From NCBI GenBank assembly GCA_023406965.1, contig JAEXTI010000114.1:1-6157 (forward strand): a stretch of DNA of 6,157 nt. Direction: 5' to 3'. Of the stretch, positions 5,201-6,157 are shown piece by piece. Both the position numbers and the translations under genes were made by a program. Each line of letters starts with the position of its first letter. Positions within the stretch are counted from its first letter, which is position 1. The DNA comes from Chloroflexota bacterium (GTDB lineage Bacteria > Chloroflexota > Anaerolineae > Anaerolineales > Anaerolineaceae). The notes beneath the pieces were generated by a model that saw only the letters and a program-made list of their open reading frames with translations, had not been told where the DNA came from and made no database searches.

Positions 5201-6157
5201 AAGGTGAAGCCGCCCGCATCGCCGAGACAGACCAGGCCGCCATGCACTCCGGTAGAGATAACTACGGCTCGGTGGAACGCATCCAGCATAACGAGGACGA
5301 ATTCTGGTTCCTCACCTCGCGCATCCCCATCCTCTCTCCCAGCGGCTCCCCCACCGGCCTGCTCAGCGTCCGCCGCGATATCACCGAAATTAAAACCGCC
5401 GAGTCCGTCGCCCGCCAGCGCGCCGATGAAATCCTCATCGCCGCCGAAATTGCCCGCGACTCCTCTTCCATTTTGGACGTAGACGAACTCTTGCACAAAT
5501 CGGTCGAGTTGATCCGCGACCGGTTTGGTTATTACCACGCCTCCATCTTCCTGCTCGACGCGGTAGGTGAATACGCCGTCCTGCGCGAATCGACCGGAGA
5601 AGCCGGTCGCCAGATGAAAGCGTCGGGGCACAAACTGGCCGTTGGTTCGCGTTCCATCGTCGGCCAGACAACAAAAACAGCCGAAGCGCTCATCGTCCAT
5701 GACGTTCGCGACGACCCCACGCACTTCCCCAACCCGCTGCTGCCCGACACGCGTGCCGAAATGGCCATTCCGCTCACCATCGGCGACCGCGTTTTGGGCG
5801 CCCTGGACGTGCAAAGCAACAAACCGGGGGTGTTCACACCCACCGACGTAAGCATCTTAAGCATCCTGGCCGATCAACTGGCCGTCGCCATCAACAACGC
5901 CGACCAGTTCACCAGCACCCAGGATATGCTGAGAAAACACCGCCTGTTGCACCAGGTCACCGCTACCGCCACCACAGCCGGGTCATTGTCCGAGGCAATG
6001 GATGCGGTCGCAGATGGTCTGCGTTCGGCCCACATTGCCGACCATGCCACCATCTTGCTCATGACCAACGACAAAGAAATGGTGCCTTTCGCCATGTCCG
6101 GATACGCCTCCGGCGCCCTCCAGCGCCGTTACAGTTTGGATCGGGGGCTGGTTGGCG
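2251..6157 (+). CDS. Giant membrane sensor: Cache-like, HAMP, multiple GAF and PAS (3' end missing)
   Basis: The frame is open for 1302 codons and runs off the window, so the protein is C-terminally incomplete here. Order seen: cytoplasmic N-terminus 1-36; TM1 37-59; extracytoplasmic domain 60-334, of dCache size, ending in the typical 'GYTRYY...AWLIMEVP' pattern; TM2 335-355; HAMP about 357-409, with the P-I pair at 362-363 and DEIGLL at 389-394; a coiled coil to about 430; GAF1 about 431-586; GAF2 about 591-746, divergent; GAF3 about 757-925, with MGIPL at 868-872; PAS about 936-1050, with IGKTDFDIF and a VRRDITEIK end; GAF4 about 1060-1220; GAF5 from about 1230, cut at its 'GLVG' motif. 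The HAMP passes the outside signal to the GAF/PAS stack, which likely senses small ligands or redox state. No HisKA, HATPase, GGDEF or EAL domain is present yet. A histidine kinase output is the best guess because two receivers lie directly upstream. The ATG at 2251 has AAGGAG 6 nt before it. Confidence 0.92.
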   Translation, partial: MDFESLLDKSWSWIVRNLRSAWRLLTDYIRKPSLAKTAVVTMLAISILPILIVVTVASIRMNEQVRRTTYQQLTALVNANEEEIAQYTSTRTWAMDNLAYNGTFREAVVELISAAAKGETPDDDLATRMMEATANSAGDIDPIFDEVFVLNSDMTILTGTDEDWVQQVTGGTNAPLEERVLRDVLNKDATLVAYNILPPTYANQTVLVTSRTFTPKGLEQPVTVIGITSSDFFAQMLWEMTEIFPKGRAYFLLNIGNYIGSESATTAQSFPINREVTQHISKLRQGGDASGIFRLNSYNGIDVFGYTRYYPEIDAWLIMEVPVAAIRSDIRLIEPVTAVVLFLVMALAGLVIYVGTKQVVEPILQLTEVARRLADGNLSTRSSSIQRKDEIGLLSASMNQMADEYETLYQTMEQQVEHRTSQLRTASEVAQMAISTSNLGDTLERTAELVNERFGYHHTSIYLTEANGIYITLRKASGEIGLKRMEKGERIPVGDPSPVGMAARNNQPRIIQDTREDPSYRFDEVVPDTRSQAAIPISAGSQVLGVLDIRANQPDSFSPDDIFVLQTLANQVAGAIQNIRLLETAQVDLEETSLLYKVTRQITQSREKADIDRLLVEMLPKIPRTNAYLSLEDGNLRVLHLYDVNANKVDQGLRSISIPAQKIIQGLTPGEMVFVDNIAQPNDFDNILSFFLRRNCKSAAIFPSFETGKLAKIIILGFRAEDRAGQEILQPFSNLAEVITTSLDRFTVMGTLQDRLSELQLLANFSQATSAETNLDRLYHVLHQQIMQTLGDDLSFAITLYNPKTELIEIPYAYESGEITSYDPFPLGEGLTSHVIKNRKPLMLTQNTEQKARELGARFVGRPAKSWMGIPLIVAGDLVGALVVQDLEAEDRFTQPDLNLITTLASQIGTTIRNAQLLDEMQEAISAYDAERNLLNTWLQNTPDVIAIKDFEGKYQRVSQALASQFDQDAESLIGKTDFDIFNEGEAARIAETDQAAMHSGRDNYGSVERIQHNEDEFWFLTSRIPILSPSGSPTGLLSVRRDITEIKTAESVARQRADEILIAAEIARDSSSILDVDELLHKSVELIRDRFGYYHASIFLLDAVGEYAVLRESTGEAGRQMKASGHKLAVGSRSIVGQTTKTAEALIVHDVRDDPTHFPNPLLPDTRAEMAIPLTIGDRVLGALDVQSNKPGVFTPTDVSILSILADQLAVAINNADQFTSTQDMLRKHRLLHQVTATATTAGSLSEAMDAVADGLRSAHIADHATILLMTNDKEMVPFAMSGYASGALQRRYSLDRGLVG
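3601..3984 (+). repeat. GAF1 core, copy A of an internal protein repeat
   Basis: Sensor residues 451-578 align without gaps to residues 1089-1216 (copy B at 5515-5898). By eye 53 of 128 positions are identical, about 41 %. Shared landmarks are RFGY.H.SI, the VPDTR/LPDTR segment, AIP, VLG.LD and A.AI.N. Both copies lie in the same reading frame, and the similarity is at the protein level, not the DNA level. Confidence 0.8.
5515..5898 (+). repeat. GAF4 core, copy B of an internal protein repeat
   Basis: This is the partner of the segment at 3601-3984. It has the same landmarks (RFGYYHASIF, LPDTR, MAIPL, VLGALDV) in the same positions. The two copies are separated by GAF2, GAF3 and the PAS domain, so they are more alike each other than either is to the intervening GAFs. 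This points to one ancestral GAF module that was duplicated or reinserted, followed by divergence. Confidence 0.8.

Noticed and set aside
3922..5814. Several 140-224 residue open frames on the minus strand opposite the sensor gene
   Set aside because: They have low-complexity composition, no recognisable domain, and coincide with a + frame showing clear GAF and PAS motifs. They arise from codon bias.
3601..5898. Phytochrome-like (bilin-binding) function of the GAF domains
   Set aside because: None of the GAF domains shows the chromophore-attachment cysteine motif. The single Cys696 in GAF2 lies in an unrelated context (RRNCKSAA).

Overview
This GC-rich bacterial window holds five protein genes, all on the + strand, in two blocks. 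Codons end mostly in C or G. The style suggests a Chloroflexota lineage such as Anaerolineae: a very long multi-GAF membrane sensor, stand-alone DivK-type receivers and strongly C-ending codons. That assignment is an inference from gene content and style. No rRNA or other marker is present to prove it.

Block 1 (about 44-1204) has a TATAAT box and a small ascorbate/lactose-type PTS IIB-like protein (97-387). A NagD-like HAD-IIA phosphatase (404-1204) follows after 16 nt. They look like a two-gene unit concerned with a phosphorylated sugar or related metabolite. No EIIA or EIIC partner is visible.

A 242-bp AT-richer gap (1205-1446) follows. It holds a candidate -10 element, a perfect 6-bp inverted repeat placed at the predicted transcription start, and an 11-bp-spaced direct repeat. 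It is probably the control region of block 2.

Block 2 (1447 to the window end) is a signalling operon. Two stand-alone receiver-domain response regulators (1447-1818 and 1839-2240) are separated by 20 nt. After 10 nt comes a very large membrane sensor (2251 to beyond 6157). I translated the sensor codon by codon: it stays open for 1302 codons and leaves the window without a stop. Its order is TM1, a large extracytoplasmic (dCache-like) domain, TM2, HAMP, coiled coil, GAF1, a divergent GAF2, GAF3, PAS, GAF4 and the start of GAF5. The output domain, probably a histidine kinase, lies outside the window. The likely logic is that the sensor combines one outside signal and several cytoplasmic signals and passes phosphate to one or both receivers. 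The receivers have no DNA-binding domain, so they must act through protein contacts or a further relay step.

I saw no RNA genes, CRISPR arrays, insertion sequences or tRNAs. The strongest 'second look' items are the sensor architecture with its internal GAF duplication, the paired orphan receivers, the palindrome in the control region, and the altered phosphocysteine loop of the PTS IIB-like protein.
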